The notes under the pieces were generated by a model. It did no database searches and was not told the origin of the DNA. It saw only the letters and a program-made list of their open reading frames with translations. From Planctomycetota bacterium (lineage in GTDB: Bacteria > Planctomycetota > Phycisphaerae > Sedimentisphaerales > Anaerobacaceae): a DNA stretch of 64,000 nt. Positions 63,203 through 64,000 of the stretch are shown here, one piece after another. A program made the translations under genes and the position numbers. Every line of letters starts with the position of its first letter. The stretch's first letter is position 1. The DNA lies in contig VRUL01000001.1 in assembly GCA_019456145.1 (NCBI GenBank), positions 310,001 through 374,000 on the forward strand. The letters run 5' to 3'.

Positions 63203-64000
63203 ATGGTTCTTATTCTCGGCGTTACGGCCTCTGGAAAGGGTCAGTTGGCGTTTAGTCTGGCCGAGAGCTTAGGTGCTGAAATCATCAGCGTCGACTCGAT
63301 GAAAGTCTATAGACGGATGAACATCGGGACCGGCAAGCCGCCCAAAGAAGCCCGTGAGCGGTTTCGGTACCATTTAATTGACGTAGTTGAGCCGAGTGAT
63401 ACTTTCAACGTGGGGACCTTTTTAGAGCTGGCCAATGATGCAGTAGAGCAGATAAAGAGGCGAAACAGACCGGTTATCGCGGTCGGCGGGACCGCTCTTT
63501 ATATCAAGGCCCTTCTGTATGGCCTTTTCGAAGGCCCGGGAACCGATGAGCACATTCGCGCCGAGTTGCTGGCACGGGCAGAAACCGAAGGCGCCGAACT
63601 GTACCGTGAATTGGTTAAAATCGACCCTGTCGCCGCTGAGCGTATCAGCCCGAATGATACTAAACGAATAATCCGGGCCCTTGAGGTTTATCAAATCAGC
63701 GGCAAGCCCATATCGAGCCTTCAGAAGCAATTCAATGCGGAAGAGCCGTTGCAGAACTGGACGATAATCGGGCTGCGGAGAGAGAAGACCGAAGAGAACA
63801 AGAGGATCAACGCCAGGGTCAAGAGGATGATTGGGGCCGGTCTTGTCGATGAGGTCCAATCTCTGCTTGACGAATCAAAACCATTGGGCCAACAGTCCCG
63901 CTGCGCAATCGGCTACGCCGAGATAATCGATTACCTCTGCGGCCGAATGACTTTGAAGGAAGCAATCGAACTTATCAAGAAGAACACCCGCCGATTCGCC
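63203..64000 (+). CDS. miaA: tRNA dimethylallyltransferase MiaA (cut by window end)
   Basis: The first 266 codons are open to the window edge. MiaA transfers a dimethylallyl group to A37 of tRNAs. P-loop GVTASGKG is at the N-terminus, followed by DSMKVYR, GTGKP and the later VGGTALYIKAL. The C-terminal NTRRFA begins the segment that usually continues as KRQxTWFR, so only a short end is missing. The start is ATG 63203, since homologues begin close to this motif. Confidence 0.94.
   Translation, partial: MVLILGVTASGKGQLAFSLAESLGAEIISVDSMKVYRRMNIGTGKPPKEARERFRYHLIDVVEPSDTFNVGTFLELANDAVEQIKRRNRPVIAVGGTALYIKALLYGLFEGPGTDEHIRAELLARAETEGAELYRELVKIDPVAAERISPNDTKRIIRALEVYQISGKPISSLQKQFNAEEPLQNWTIIGLRREKTEENKRINARVKRMIGAGLVDEVQSLLDESKPLGQQSRCAIGYAEIIDYLCGRMTLKEAIELIKKNTRRFA

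Overview
The window looks like a chromosomal segment of a planctomycete, most likely class Phycisphaerae. The signs are a Tat-exported formylglycine sulfatase, chlamydia-type beta-helix surface proteins with a shared C-terminal module, a PEP-CTERM remnant, an isolated dnaA, McsA/McsB, and many short dispersed palindromic repeats. No database search was possible, so the taxon is an inference. I see no rRNA, tRNA or CRISPR array.

Layout. 1-700 has no gene but holds two polypurine-loop hairpins. 708-13986 is ordinary chromosome: an exported redoxin, a DUF4019 protein, an FG-GAP protein, a membrane protein, aspS, a rhomboid protease, a haem-binding-type histidine kinase, an S9 peptidase, coaD and a PTPS-III-like pterin enzyme. 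14100-15871 is a promoter plus mcsA-mcsB. 15872-19130 is repeat-rich and carries a GIY-YIG gene bracketed by inverted repeats, a PEP-CTERM remnant, an unknown gene, a PIN-like gene and a promoter followed by three tetraloop hairpins. 19135-37603 is a housekeeping block: dnaK, yidC-mnmE (minus strand), a phosphoesterase, lptB, def-fmt-rsmB, a NatAB-type exporter, a sulfatase, dnaA and a DinG-type helicase. 37851-48045 carries two paralogous beta-helix proteins with matching promoters and leaders, a TPR protein, nadK and a tandem GH130 pair.

48702-61836 is a defence or accessory island interrupted by dxs. It contains an HNH nuclease, an HNH fragment, a Hachiman-type pair (HamA nuclease, HamB helicase), an XRE regulator with an ImmA/IrrE-like partner under a palindromic operator, a four-gene operon of unrecognised coiled-coil/winged-helix-like proteins ending in a phospholipase-D-like protein, and an HNH-AP2 protein. 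The four-gene operon has a near-consensus promoter and is my best candidate for an undescribed system. The end of the window holds a polyprenyl synthase and the start of miaA.

Four dispersed repeat families recur: GTCATTGCGA...GCAATCT palindromes, GCCCCCAG...CTGGGGGG hairpins, TCGAGTATCGAG simple repeats (some translated inside mnmE), and 140-185 bp snap-back elements.
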